Positions 50,101-63,527 are shown, counted from the stretch's first letter. The stretch is DNA of 64,000 nt from Onchocerca lupi (GCA_028564675.1 JAOVVO010000153.1:62001-126000); one strand, 5' to 3'. Notes: generated from the letters alone by a model not told the origin. Numbers and translations: made by a program.

Positions 50101-50758
50101 AGTAGTGAGAAATAATAAGTTTTCAACTTTTCCAAACAAAAATCTATCAAAATTTTCTTTCGAACAAAATATATTTTGATTTCCATTCATCCATTGAAAA
50201 AAAAATACAATTCCCATTAGTCATTTTCAGAAGTTTTGATCATTTCATGAAATGATAGTTTATCATTTTTTTGAAAAATTAATTTATTTTGGCATTTTTT
50301 TTTTCAATATATATTCATCACAAGAAGTTGTATTGATTAAGAATTAGCTTCCCATTCCTTTAAGTAAATTCAATTTTCCTCTAGCTTAGATTTTCGAAAA
50401 GTTCGTTAAAAAAAATTTCTGCAAAAATTTATGTTTTCTTCATATATTCTTGCATCATGGCAAAACTAAATTCTCGAAGCAATCATCATAAATAAATTCT
50501 TGAACCAACCATCGTAACTTCTCTTTCAGAAAATCGGAGATGAATCCAAACAGACAATTGAAAATAGCAATCTTTTATTCTTATTTTTTCGTAATATTTA
50601 TTCCTAATTTATGGAAAATCATTTCGTCTCGTTTGAAAAAAAAAAGAATTGTGTAATAAATTCTTGAAGAGAGATAATATGATTTGTTTGATGTATGTGA
50701 CATGTAATCTTGAAATACGATCAGCATAAACATGCTGTTGAAACTGATGCAACCTATG
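47150..50758 (-). other. Further exon candidates of a possible unannotated minus-strand gene
   Basis: These minus-strand candidates have nematode-like splice sites: 50758-50702 (TTACAG acceptor, weak GTCACA donor), 49001-48969 (CATCTTTCAG acceptor, GTATGT donor), 48342-48308 (TTTCTTCAG acceptor, GTCAGA donor), 47916-47885 (AATTTCAG acceptor, GTTAGC donor) and 47208-47150 (GACTTTCAG acceptor, terminal, TGA). The last three join in phase to give RYKKMGDDTGK, STPSSLLSAQQ and ELKNLRPFLGQTNPKRDNI followed by stop. Joining them to the stronger exons at 53.1-54.2 kb leaves phase choices open, and some pieces may be chance. No family is recognised. Confidence 0.2.
48631..48742. repeat. 30-bp minisatellite, four units
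   Basis: Units start at exactly 48631, 48661, 48691 and 48721, with consensus TCTTCCTGGTGATATCAGCT followed by TAATTCATCA. Because the unit is ten codons long, the minus strand reads an acidic YHQEDDELSL-type repeat, interrupted by one TGA. Confidence 0.9.
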
Positions 50759-52652
50759 CTGTAATTTCTGACATTTAATCAATTTTATGATTGATTATTT
50801 TCAGAGAAACATCTTGACTATATTATATATGTCTGAATTAATTCAATTTTGAACAAAAAGTTTTGGATTAATTTTAATTTCTTCCCTTCACAAATAGACC
50901 ATTTTGATTCAAAAAATGGGAAACTAGCAACAACAGAAATTCCTTGAAGGCACGAGAAGTAATTTCATTCGATAAGCTTCAGTAGGATTTAAAAATTTTA
51001 TGAAATCAATCAATAAGAATTTGTTTTTACTTCTCCAATCTTTGCTAAAAATGTAAATATTCGTTATGTCAGTCTTATAGATATTAGCATGAATGATGGA
51101 AGATTACACCGATTGCTGTTGATTTATGATAGACAAGGAGGCGGTTTACTTTGTTCTTAACTTCAAATAAATATCGATTTAAATTACTTTTGGTTCTTGT
51201 ATTAATTTATTATCAACTAATTAATATCAAAAAAATGTTAAGATAATACTATCAAGTGCAAAAAGTTTTATTTTGTCAATTATATAAGTTATAGTTATAT
51301 TTTATTACTAATAATCAAATTCAAAAAGTCATATTTTGTCCTCTTTTTCCATCACATCCTTATTATGTTATTTTCAACCAAAAATAAATTAAATATTGCA
51401 AATCTAACTATAAATTTAATCGAATTGCATTTCCTTTTCTCTGAATTCAAGCCTAATAAGTAAGTTTGAATTCTTCATTATTCGCTGCTATATTTAAGCT
51501 AGAAAAAAAATGCTCTAAGCATTAGTTTTCAACCACAAAAAGAATGCATTAGCCATGAAGAAACATAAGAACGATCATCAATAGCTTCTGATGATCGAAT
51601 CTTAAAGTAATTAGATAGTTTTTCGTTTTTTTTTTTTCTTTTTTTATGGAAAATTGAAACATTTTAGCTTATGTTCCATCATTTTTTTTAAAATTCCCCT
51701 ATTTCATCAACTTAAAATATTTTTGTTTTCTTCTACATTTTCCTCTGCTTTCTTTCATCCTTCCATGTTTTTTTATATTTTCTTTTATTGATTATAATTT
51801 TTGTGAATATTCTTTATTTTAAAAAGATTTTTTGTTGCTAATTTTTATCTTCAAAAATTTGTTGCTTAGAAATTATTTTTTCTATAAATTATGCGCCACC
51901 ATTAAAAAAAAAAAAAAAAAAACTTTTCCTTTCTGAAGCAAGAAAAGTTTTATATCTTCTTCCAGTCTAGCGGTATACAATTAACCAGTTTGTTTGGTGG
52001 AAGTTTATTTATTGATTCTCTTACATCCCTCAATTCATTAATCGCTTTTGAAATAAGAAAAATTGTCTTAATTTAGGCATTTTCAAGTGTCGGAAGTTTA
52101 GTTATTCGAGAAAATAAAATACCTGAAAATCAGATCGATAAATTAGTCGGATCTTTCGATTATTTATTTAAATTTCAAAAATCACATGACAAATATTCAT
52201 CTAAAAGATCACTTTATATAGGTGCAATAAACTTGAATCTTTAATTTAATTCAGAATAATAATTTATTTCAAAATAAGGTCACTGAAAAAAAAAGTCATC
52301 AAATCAGAATTATTTCATAGAAAACAGAACTGATGAAAATAATCATTTCAATTTTAAAAAAATTGAAAAAGTTGAAAAATCTCATCAAAATCGTTATGTG
52401 ACGAGGAAGGAGAAGGGAAAGAGTTGCTCTTAACTGACATTAAACTAATTATACCTGTACAAGGTCATCATCGGTGACAAATCGTTCATCTATAAACTGT
52501 TGACAACAACATTTCTTTCATTTATCTCTTCCCTAACTCATTTTTTAGTCACTTCTATCGCTTATTTATACAGTAATTTCCAGTTTTTCATTTCATCGAT
52601 ATCCTGTTTTACCAGTAGATTAAAGCGAAATATTTCCCGTTCTCTCATAGTT

Positions 52653-52742
52653 TATGAGTTTTTCTGATTTTTGGATTGGCAATTATCTCAATCAAAACTA
52701 TGAGTTTTTCGATCTTCGGAGCGGCATTATCTTAAGCAAATG
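52653..52742. repeat. Diverged 45-bp tandem duplication
   Basis: Two adjacent copies start TATGAGTTTTTC and end with TCAATCAAAAC or TTAAGCAAATG. The second copy is more GC-rich in its middle (CGATCTTCGGAGCGGC). Confidence 0.65.
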
Positions 52743-53060
52743 TTTAGCTAACGTATAAGATTTATTGATCAGAATAGCAATTAACGCTAATATTATTGCA
52801 TTATGTAAATTCAATATTAGAGTCTTCAACAGTGTAAGCAAATTTATTTTGCAAAAATTATTAAATTCAAATTTAACTGATTTTGTTTAAGAAGCATTAA
52901 TCAAACGTCCATGAATGAAATATTCATTCAATTTAGCTTCATTCCATAAAATTCTTTTCAAAATTCAAGAAGTTACTTGCGAATATTAATTATAAATTAA
53001 ATTAAATGTTGGACGGAAATGAATTTTTTCTCAATCAAATGTGGCAAATGGCAGAACTAC

Positions 53061-54227
53061 CTGTCAGTTCGACATGAAAAACCTGTATTTTCCCTGAAAT
53101 CATCTGTTTAATTAATCTATGATTGAACATCAATCACAGCTTCCAGTTTTTTCTTTCTTGTTTACATACCTTTTTTTTTGCTTTAATAAATAGGATGGAT
53201 TGATGCTGAAATCACCATTACCATTCTGATCGTTACTGTTATCCTGTATTCATATGTTGAAGAAAGCATCCTCTAATTTCTCAACAGAATTTCAAAAAAA
53301 TTTTTTGTCAATATTTGCTTGATTACAATTTATTTTTCGATAAATGGCAAGTAAAAAATGGAGTTTTTATCATTATTGGTAATTTTTATTGTGGGTTTGT
53401 AAAATCTCGTAAAAACATGTGAATTTGAAATGATATTTTTATCATTATTATCTTCATTTAATAAAAATTCTAAAATCCCTTATTGTTTACTTTTTTTTTT
53501 TTTGATTTCACTTTTTTTTTTGATTTTTTTTTTTTTTTTGTTTCGAAATTTAAAATAATCCATGAAGAGATGAAAGACAAGCGAGGGAAATAGAGATAGG
53601 CTGAAAAGGAAAAGCGAATGATGAAAAGAAAGAAAAGAATGAAGAGGATCATTAGTGATACTTCAAATTTTTCGTCATGGCTATTCAGGTCTAGGTTTTC
53701 GATTCGCTCTTTTCAGATTTCATGCCTAAAAAAAAAAAAAAAAGCATGTACATGATAATTTATCTCTCCTTCCTTATCACTTCTTCCTACAAATTTCATT
53801 ATCAGTTGCTTGATTTTGTTAATTTCCACGAATTATCTTTGGAATTTTGTCGATTACTATATTATCTAATATGATGTCAACAATTGTCATTTCGCTCGCT
53901 CTTTGACATCTCAAAAGTTGTAATGTATGCATTTTGCAGGAATGAAAAGGATTGAAACCGATGTTACAGCAATAAAATGAGTTTACGACGAGTTGCACCT
54001 CGTCAAATACGGTACACTTTTCCTCTTTAATTTATTATTTCTTCATTTTTCTGTCTAATATGGTGAAGAAGATGTAAAATATATCTTTTAATAAAACGGA
54101 ATGCTTTCTGATTGTATTTCCTGAATGATTCTTCCGGTAATGCATCATCAAAAAGACTTAATTTAATTTAAAATTAAAAGATTTTAAGTCCCCGTGTACT
54201 ATCAATTACCAGAGGTGAAAATTCCAT
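53061..54227 (-). CDS. 5' exons of a possible unannotated gene, unidentified
   Basis: Three minus-strand exons join in phase. Exon 54227-54210 encodes MEFSPL directly after a spliced-leader-like acceptor (CGCTTGCAG) and has a GTAATT donor. Exon 53243-53170 (GAATACAG acceptor, GTATGT donor) encodes DNSNDQNGNGDFSINPSYLL plus KQKK. Exon 53093-53061 (GATTTCAG acceptor, GTAGTT donor) encodes RENTGFSCRTD. The second exon has clearly coding, polar codon use in an AT-rich surrounding. The first exon would lie inside intron 1 of the plus-strand FERM gene, so the two genes would overlap head to head. No domain is recognisable in so short a stretch, and the continuation is uncertain. Confidence 0.35.
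53939..53940 (+). other. Acceptor upstream of the FERM gene start
   Basis: GCATTTTGCAG ends at 53939, 37 nt before the ATG at 53977. It is a likely spliced-leader trans-splice site or the end of a 5'UTR intron. Confidence 0.45.
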
Positions 54228-57200
54228 CTGCAAGCGATGAATTTTTTATTGTGAATTATGTTTGTAAAAGAATTTTCAAATAAACCAACTAAGATTTAAT
54301 TTGAGAATGATTGACGATATTTTAGCAAAGAGTAAATGTTTTTTTTTTTAAATTTTAATAAAATTATGGGAAAAATAATAGACAAGTTTACATTATAAAT
54401 TCGAAGCAAAGTTTTTATTTTTAATTTCTTTTTCTGTTTTTTCACTGTTGTGATGTCATAAAGTCCTAGCCGGATGACAACTAATATCCGGAAGAAAATG
54501 GCATTCATAAAATGATGACGATGGTGTCAATTGTTTATTGCTGTAAAGTGGTCCCTCGAGACTGATCGAGAAGCAGCTTCCTTTATGAAAAGCAAGTTCA
54601 AGAAAGTGAAATTAAGCTGAAGGATAAATAAACGAAAGATAACATTTTGAAAAGAGAATAAGAGGCTAGGAGAGTTGTGGAGTGTTGTGATAATTTGAAA
54701 GCATTTCGTAAATTGAAGAGGTACTTTCGTCTCGATTTCTTTCGACTGGTTCCATCACTAGCAATTCGGATTGTACGGTGTTGATATTCGAGAACTAATG
54801 CAATCTGTTGCTGCTACAGCAGCTGTTGTTCATCTTTTCAAATTTTCTACATCTTGAATATTTCCAAATTTTATCAGTAAATTGATTAGAGAAGAAAATC
54901 GCTTCCTGTTATCATTTAATTGTTTTTTCTTTTATTCGAAGTTTAATTATCATTCAAAGCTATCCTAGTTGTTTTCACGCCTAAGAGATTTTGTTCCATT
55001 CTTTTCTTTCATTCTGCTAATATCAACGATCACATTTTTATTTATTCTTTCATTTTCACTGATTCTTCTCATTTATTATTAATGTTTCTTGAATAATTAC
55101 AATTTGTAAAAGATTTTGAGAACTTAATTACCTCCAAGCGAGCCGAAATTGAAGGTCAAATTGATATCTCAAATCTTTTTCATTATATATCGTGTTATTA
55201 AAGAACTTTTGTTACAATAAAATTCTAAATAAGATTTTTTTTTTTCAAGTCGCTAATTTTTTGATTTTGGAGCTCTTAGAAATCGGAAATTTTATCCACT
55301 TAAATTTGCTGTGTTCTTGTTTTATGGAAAAAAGTGAAAATTCAAGCAAAAAAATTGTGCATATTAAAAAAGAAAAAAATTGAGGAAAAAGTCGAGCAAG
55401 GTTAAAATTTAGCTGAAGAGCAATTATCAGAAAAAATATTTCATGCTCATTAGAAATGAGAATAAATGAGATATTGATTATATAAAATTCTGATATAGAA
55501 ACAAATGCTTGCTTTCACAAAATACTAGCTAATAAAAGTGTCTTTTTGAAATTTAAAGATCTTTCGAAAAAAAAAATTATTTGAAAATAGCTTTGGTTTG
55601 CATCAAATTTCAATAGCATTTAAAGCAATCCATTTGGGATTAAATGTCTTCATTTGATACTATAAATACATTCTGGAAAGGACGGATTTGTCGAAAATAT
55701 TGCTTTTTCCCATATTTTTTTTACTTTTCTTTCGCAAAAAATATATTCAAATAATTTTGAATTTCATGAGAATGTCATTTTTTTCACATTCTGTTGTTTG
55801 CATGCAAATTTGGATTCTTTAAAGTACAGCTAAGCGACGAAGTTGGATTGATTATGTATATATATATTTTTTTTTTTGGAAATTAGTATGCATATAATTT
55901 TCCGCTACTTCGAATTTTCTCGAGATCCCCAAAAGTGCAAATATGAGTGTTTCGTTAGGTCGCATTTTTTTTTTTTTTTTTAAGAAATCAGATTTTTTCA
56001 AAAAAACTTTATTTCTCTAGAGCAGTTTCCTGTTCTTTCAGAAAAATGAATGCCGAAAAAGGAATTTGAAATCAAAGAAGAAAGAAAGTAATAAATTATG
56101 AGCTTTGCATATTTTAATTTTTAAAGTTAGAGATTTGGAATATTTTGGACGAATTTTTTGCATTTTTTGTGTTATTTTCTTTTATTTGTACTTTCGGCAT
56201 TCACTTTTCTGCATCATTCTTCTTTTTTTTTTTTAACACCAGATGTGAATAAGTTTATATCTTTCACAGAAGATGCTTGAAATCTCAATGGTGTGAAATT
56301 CTTAATTTTGCCTTGAAATATCAATAAAATTTATAAAATACTGAAAACAAATTTAGGGAGATAAATATAATAAATTGCTAAAATTACAATTATTTTTACT
56401 GAGAAATAACTCATCTAAGAATATTTACTTTCATCCATGATAAACCGCCAAACAAGACTTGCTTTGACCTCGTGACCTTAGCCAAATGCTACTGAACAAT
56501 AGTACTCCTCCTTTATCCTTAACTCATTTTATCTCCATGTTATATCTTGCTATAAATTGAATTTTGCTCAATTTCTGCGTCTCTTTATCATTGTGAATTA
56601 TGGTACATTTCAGGTCTTGATATGTTTAAATTGAAAAAATCAATCGATTTAACAATAACTAATTCAATAAATTTAAATTTAAATTCAATTTGAATGGTTG
56701 AGAATTACAGGTCAAATATGAGTGGACCAGGTAGCGGAATGATACCAAAAGGTGTCGGTGCTCCGCCACCACCTGGAATGGATAATCGTCGTGGCAAATT
56801 GATGTGTATCAAAGTTCGCATGCTTGACGATTCTGTTGGTGTATTTCATTTAGGAGTAAGTATTTTATATTTCATTTAGACTAGTCCCTGATAAGATAGC
56901 TTTTTTATGTTTGCTAGTTTTTTCTTCAATTTGAACTAATTAAATTAATTAAATTGAATTACCTGAGACTTATCATCAAATCAAAAATGATCAGTTCATC
57001 ACGGAATAGAAATTACAATCGTAAAAATACCGATAAACAAAAAAATATTTATCCATTGTTCGAGAAGATAATGTTATTCTTTAGTGAATTGAGATTTAAA
57101 TTATATTAAGTCAAATAAAATTAATTTGAAATGAATTTGCACTGAAATTAATTTAATTCTTCAGCATAAAGCACTTGGACAGGCATTATTCGATGAAGTA

Positions 57201-60200
57201 TGTCGTCATTTAAATTTACTGGAATGTGACTATTTCAGTCTTGAATTTACCGACTGCTACGGCAATCGTGTATGCTTCATTTTATTTCTATTTCAATGCC
57301 TAAAGTATAAATTACTGCTAGTTTTTTAGCATTTAAAATGAAATTACTTCATTAAATCATTCATTTCTATTCTTTTCTCTTCTGATTATTTTAATCAAAA
57401 ATGATATTTTCAGTGTTGGTTAGATAAAGATAAGCCTATCTTGCGACAAATCACTACAACTCACAGCGATGCTCGTTTTTATTTTATTGTCAAATTTTAT
57501 ACACCAAATCCAGCGGATCTCGTTGAAGAATATACGCGGTATTTCCTTCATTCCACTCTTTTCATAACTTTCGTACTATTTTTCTAACATTAAAGAAAAT
57601 GTCCAACTCATTCATTTTATATCATTGCTGAAGTATTCTATCAAATCTTAAAATCTTTGTCTTTCTCACCAATGTTTATTTCATCAAAACTTTCCTTCTA
57701 CGAATAAACTGATAACTGCAATCAGTTAATCTACTTCGCCAGAACTTAATTGAATCTATAATAAATAATCATTTCAACTTTTTTCTTTTTCAATTTCTGC
57801 TTTCTTCTTCATCTTTGTATTAGACTAGTTGCCAAAGTTAAGGCTCATTCTCTTACACAAATGCTTAATTTTTTTTTCGATAGCCTGAAGCTGAAGTTTG
57901 GTAATTATGGATGCAGCTTGATATGGACATCAAATTGTTTGTTAGGCAAGGTTTCTTGAGAGATTTTGTAGGAAATTTACTCTTTTGTAGGATAAATTTG
58001 AACTTTACAGATATTTAAATTAAAAAAGTTTATACTTGTAAATTTTTACAGGTATTTGTTTGCCTTGCAAATTAAACGAGATCTTGCAATGGGCGAACTA
58101 ATATGTAATGAGAATACAGCTGCTCTTCTGGCTTCATATATTGTCCAATCGGATTGTGGCGATTTCGCAGCCGAAGACTATCCGGATGATAGTTATTTAT
58201 CAAGTGCTCGTTTTATACCCAACCAAAGTAGCACATTCCAGAAGAAAGTTATGGAAAATCATAAGAAATTGATGTAAGTGTGTTTGTTATTTTAGCCTTT
58301 TCTTGAAATAATTTGTAAATTTTAATTTTTTGTTAAATTAAAATTTTAACATAGAAATGGGAAATTTAAGGATAAACTTTCACATAATTACATTCTAAGC
58401 TTATCTTGAAAAAAATCAAATTTCTTCATTCATCATTGGAACTTATTTTAATATTGTTTCACGATTGATTTTAGAAATTGTAGCTTAGTTCAATGTTTGC
58501 TTTTTTAATACGGATCAATTACAAAACTTATTTATTGCGACACATTATAAGTTTTATTTTGGACATAAGTAAGAATCTCAGATTTCTCAACGTGATTCAA
58601 CTATTATTGCTAAATTTTACAGTTATTTACATAGTTTAAATTCTGGAATTATGAAAATTTTTTAGCGGTATGAGTCCCGGTGAAAGTGATTTAACTCTTC
58701 TTGAAACAGCACGACGTTGTGACTTTTATGGCGTAAAGTTACATGCTGCTAAGGTTTATTTTTTTTTCGATTTTTAAGGTTTAATTTACTTGATTTTGTT
58801 CTTTTTTCCTTTTTTTTTCTGCAAAATAGAAATCCCAGCTAAAATGGGATATTGGAAAAACTAATGTCATTTCGGCATTTCATTATTAAATCAAATTTGA
58901 TGATTGATATTGAGAATCTTCTTGAATAATTCAGATACAGATTCTCATCATCATGTAGACAATTAGATCTAAAGCAAGATTTGGAAAAAAAAATCCAAAA
59001 GCGACAAAAAATTGCAATTTGCATTTCATACATTCAATTTTTTCAAAATAAAAAAATTTGCAGGATGTGGAAGGAACCGAAATGAATTTAACAATTGCTC
59101 ATATGGGTATTCGAGTATTCCATCAGCTTCAGTGCGTTTCAACATTTTCTTGGGCTAAAATTCGCAAACTTTCATTTAAGCGTCGTAAATTGCTAATAAA
59201 GCTTCATCCGGAGAGCCATGTAAGTCAGTCTTCTGAAGAAATTTCCGATCTTTTCTTTAAAAAAAGAAATTTCTACTTACTAAATTCTAAATCAATCTAA
59301 ATCATATTTTGGTCATTTTATAAATATACAGAAAAAAAGAAATTCAAAAAAACCTTTTGTTTCAGTTTAATTTTTCTTAATTTGAGAAGTAGCTAAATTT
59401 ATTTATTTCGTCACTGAGAATGATTAAATTTCATTTTATATTTTAACCATACAATGCAATGGCTGCAAATACTTTTCAGTTAAATTCGTTTTGTAGTCTA
59501 GAAAAATATGAAATAAAATTTCAATAGATTCAATAGAGACATATGAAGAATAAAAATCCAATTTAATTCAAAAAAGAAAAAAAAATACAAACACTAAACA
59601 AAACAAAAAAATGAATGTCCTTTTATATATACTTTTTTTTTTTAAATTTTTATTGTTTTGTCTGTTTGTTTGTTTTTTTTTTTCCTTTTTGTTTGTTTAT
59701 TGTGTAAAATTTTTTTTTCTAGCAGTACTATAAAGAGACGATCGAATTTCTGTTTGAAAGTAGAAATGAGTGCAAAAATTTTTGGAAAAAATGCGTAGAA
59801 CATCATACATTTTTCCGATGTATTGAAGTTTTACCGATGAAAAAAACTCGCGAAGGTCGTTTCTTCAGTAAAGGTTCTGCTTTCAGGTATGCTTTTTTGA
59901 AATTCTACAATTGCATTTTTTGAATCCTTAGTTCTATTTTGAAAGTTAATTTCTGAATTGTTAAAATACATAATAGTTTTTGAGATATGCTCTTTCTATT
60001 TGTTGGACGTGATTCGTACTGAAATTCATTTATTTTTTTCATAATAGTTACGAAAAATTATTCAATGTGTTTATAAACATTTCATATTTTTTAAATTCAT
60101 GAATTATTCAAAGACATCTTTTTTACAGGTATCAAGGCAGAACTCAGAAACAATTGATTGATTATATTCGAGAACATAGAAAACGACGTGAACCGTTTAC

Positions 60201-63063
60201 AAGGTTTGTAAAGTTTGCAGAACTCTTTGCAATGTTTTTAAAAAATTTTCAAAAATGAACAAGTAAAAAGGATTTAGGAGAGTTTTTTTTTAGGCCAATT
60301 AAGTCAGGCCTTTCATCTTCATCTAATGGTCGGCTCTCGCGGCCGGCTTACTTTGAAATGAATCATCCTGCTTATGCAACAGTAAGCGAACGATCCGTGA
60401 ATTTGATCGGTTCTGGAACGTTACCTTCAAGAAATGTACCAGTATATTGCATGAATGGAGAACGATCGATAAATCGTGGTTCATGTATAAGTAAACAAAG
60501 CCACAGTGAAGGTAGAGGTCAGCAACAACCAGTGACAACAGGTACGATGAGTTACTTTCCTGGTGAGATACCTCCGAATAAATATGGTACCACTGCCAGT
60601 ATTCGTAATCATCGCCATCGATATTCGCAGAACTATCCAAGTAACAGTAGTGCTGCGGCGGTGAACGGTGAACGAATGTGTTTGAGTGATATGGAAAGCA
60701 ATGATGTCTGCTCGTTAGCTGGTGGTGGTACCATGAATTCGCGCTACAGACAGCAACAATCTAATTTTAGACCTCTGAAATCGTCTAATGTTAAATCTGT
60801 AAAAACAGAAGCAATAGCGGTATCGAGTAACTCAGGTAATATTACTGATACATCAGATAATGATGCTATCACATCGGTATCATTGCCAAATGTACTCGGT
60901 GATCACGTACAAATTGCTTGTCATGAATTTGAGCTTAAATGTGAATGTCCACCCAAGTCGGCATCTGGTGACAATTTTCTGGAACTACATCAACCACCCC
61001 GTGATTATGATAATATTAGCGAAGGCTCGTACAAATTATCCGATAACGAGTTACGATCAGCACATTCCGATATCCAGCCTGTTCCTGTAAATCCTGTTTA
61101 TGCAACCACATTCACAGCCAAGCGTGTTGGTAATGTCATTGTTAAGAAGGTGGTTTCAAATACTCGATCTACGCCGAATACCACCGATGATGAAGATCCG
61201 TACAGCGAAAGACGATTGGACAGTGGTAGAAGGAAAGTAGAAACAGAACGTTATCAACAAAAAACTTTAGAGCATGGTTATCGGCAGGAATCTTCTGAAA
61301 GTAATCAGGTTGAGATTGACGATGCAAATTCTCAACGACGATTCTATGTTGAAAAGAAGCATTCATCGTCGGCACCAGCTTCATATGCGGAATATCCGTT
61401 GCATCAAAAACTAGTACCCATCGAGATTGATGGTCCAAATGTCAACCTGGATGAGCATAGAATGTTGAGTAATAAGAAGGAAATGAATAGGATCTCAAAG
61501 GTACGTAGTAATGCTCCACCACAAACACCAATTCGTGCACCTGCTACGAAAATAGAATCAGATCGCTGGTCCATAACCACTGAATCTCAACCTTCTATCT
61601 CATATACCAAAGAAGCACAACCAAAGCATTCAAAAATTGTATACACATCGAAAGGTACCATCTTGCAAAGGCCAAAAATAATTCCAGATGAGGATAACTT
61701 AAGCGGCAGTGAGAACATCTACAGTAACGTTAGCTTAACTCATGCTTCAGATACCAGTCAGAGCTATATGACAATAGCTCAACCACAAAAAGCTCCGAAA
61801 ACTTATGGTGCAATTAGACCATTGCCGGGTAAAGTTATAACTAAGGAAAATTTAATAATCACTCCAGAAGGTTATCGAGAACGAAAACCGAAACCAGTGG
61901 TACCTCCGAAACCAAAGAACCTTGCTTGCACTTCAGAAACTGGCTTAACAGAATCGACTTCAATCGGCGCTCTTCCGGAATCAAAACCAAGTCATCCGGT
62001 AGTAAATCTTCAAAAAGAAGGACTTTTTCCATCATACACGGCAGCATCAAGCAAGCCCGAAATGAATCGTCCTACGCTGATTTCGGTGCAAAGTGAGGAT
62101 CATCCAGAAATTCAGCAATGCCATCTCTTCAACAGCGACATTCCATACGTGCTTACAATGCGTAATTTATCCACTGAAGCTGAAGGCTCTTTTTCAACTT
62201 TCAAAGATACCAGTGGGAAGAATACGGTTTCAGAAGCTTTAGCCAGCGTTGTGGATAGCAGAAGTTTGCTTCATAGATCATTGTCAAGCTCACAGAGTCC
62301 GGAACGGTTGAAGAGAAGAAAATCCTTAGATTTAGTACCTAAAAAGCGATTACCATCACCAGGTAATTTCTCTTCTCAAGATCATTCTTTGTCATCTTCT
62401 ACACCCGAATCTGGCGATGTCTTGGAATATTTGCTGCGAAAACGAAGTGATGAGAAATCTTCAATTGCAAAACGTGGACGTCGAGGCGATCCACGTCGAC
62501 AGACTCAACCTGTCCGTTTTAATATTCCGTTGAGTGCGAAGACTGAAGGACAACAAATTGGTGCAGTTTCACAACCGAATTTAAATGATAACATTGAGTA
62601 TGTCATGGAAAACAATGAAAAGCATGAAAGAGTGACGAAAGACTTAAAAGAGAATGATCGGATGGATTCTGATTTCAAAACAGAATCAGAACGATCTTCG
62701 GAAATTCAAAAGGAGAAAGAGGAACATTCAAAAAATAACAGGCCAGTTATCATTGGAAATGAGTTGACGGATTCAACTAATGTCGATGATTTCCCACCAC
62801 CACCACCACCACCGCCACCACCACCACCTCCTCTTCCATCACCGATACCGATTGTTTTGAAGCAATCACCAAGTCCGGGAGCATCACAACCGGTTACCGA
62901 AGCATGCATGCAAGAAAGTGTGGAAACATTACCTTACGCAGATGAATCGGCTTCTTCTCGAACATCCTGCGCTTCCAAGGATGAAACAACCGACAAAATT
63001 TCATCATCAGTACCATCATCAACCTTGAGAACGCCTACCGGTGTCCTGTGGACCGATTTTTAG
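53977..63063 (+). CDS. frm-3: FERM-domain protein of the FARP/FRMD7 type (FRM-3-like)
   Basis: Exons: 53977-54011, 56711-56855, 57165-57269, 57414-57538, 58052-58273, 58666-58753, 59064-59219, 59726-59886, 60129-60203, 60294-63063. All phases agree and give 1293 aa. The FERM domain covers about residues 41-330: KLMCIKVRMLDDSVGVF (F1), YLFALQIKRDLAMGELICNE (F2), FSWAKIRKLSFKRRKLLIKL and FWKKCVEHHTFFR (F3). It is followed by a FERM-adjacent segment, SAFRYQGRTQKQLIDYI. Order and spacing match human FARP1/FRMD7, but no DH-PH RhoGEF domain follows, as in C. elegans FRM-3, which anchors synaptic receptors with LIN-2. The last exon encodes about 920 disordered, Ser-rich residues. They include an SH3-type motif (KPKPVVPPKPK, about residue 900), a Phe plus 13 prolines (about 1204-1217) and a C-terminal TDF. 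Membrane-cortex scaffolding is inferred. Exon 1 encodes only 12 residues and is less certain; an in-frame ATG at 56718 could start a shorter form. Confidence 0.92.
59721..59725 (+). other. NAGNAG tandem splice acceptor in the FERM gene
   Basis: The intron before the eighth exon ends TTTTCTAGCAG. Using TAG adds one Gln codon (SHQYYKE); using CAG gives SHYYKE. Both keep frame. The Gln form has the same loop length as human FARP1, as I recall it. Confidence 0.7.
62794..62832 (+). repeat. CCA-type proline codon run
   Basis: Thirteen proline codons, ten CCA, one CCG and two CCT, form a coding microsatellite in the FERM gene's last exon. It is a likely site of length polymorphism. Confidence 0.9.
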
Positions 63064-63527
63064 ATTGCTTATTTTTATGTAACTGCTGATTGATTCCGTC
63101 CATCAGTGAATGTTTTGCGCATTAAATTGGTGGCGTAGCTTAATTTGCTTAAAATATTGTAAATTCGGAAAAAATGCTATAAAATTACAAAGTTATGAAA
63201 TTATCTATTAGTACTATCTGCCAATGAATGAATTATTGCAATTTCAGCGATGAATTCTCGGAGAAACTTCAAAAAAGTGAAACATTTAGCAAAATAAGAT
63301 TCTTTATTTACAATCAAAAGTTACGCCACTTTTTGTCGCAGTATGATTTTTTTTTTTTTTTTTCAGTTTCTGTTAATGAGCTTTGCATGTAATTAATCAT
63401 TTATGTTGGTATAGAATCAACATTGAGCAAATTCAATTCTTGCAAATTTGACAGGTTTTTTTCTAAAATTTATTTATTTCACGAAGGAAAATTAATTAAT
63501 CGGGAGAATTTCAACCTTCACATTTAC

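Noticed and set aside
52470..52520. Minus-strand exon-like segment reading ERFVTDDDLVQ with a GTATAA donor
   Set aside because: Its phases cannot follow the exon at 53093-53061 without a stop; it may be chance.
60323..62909. Minus-strand frames including a Gly-rich one
   Set aside because: Antisense to the last exon of the FERM gene; the Gly run mirrors the proline codons.
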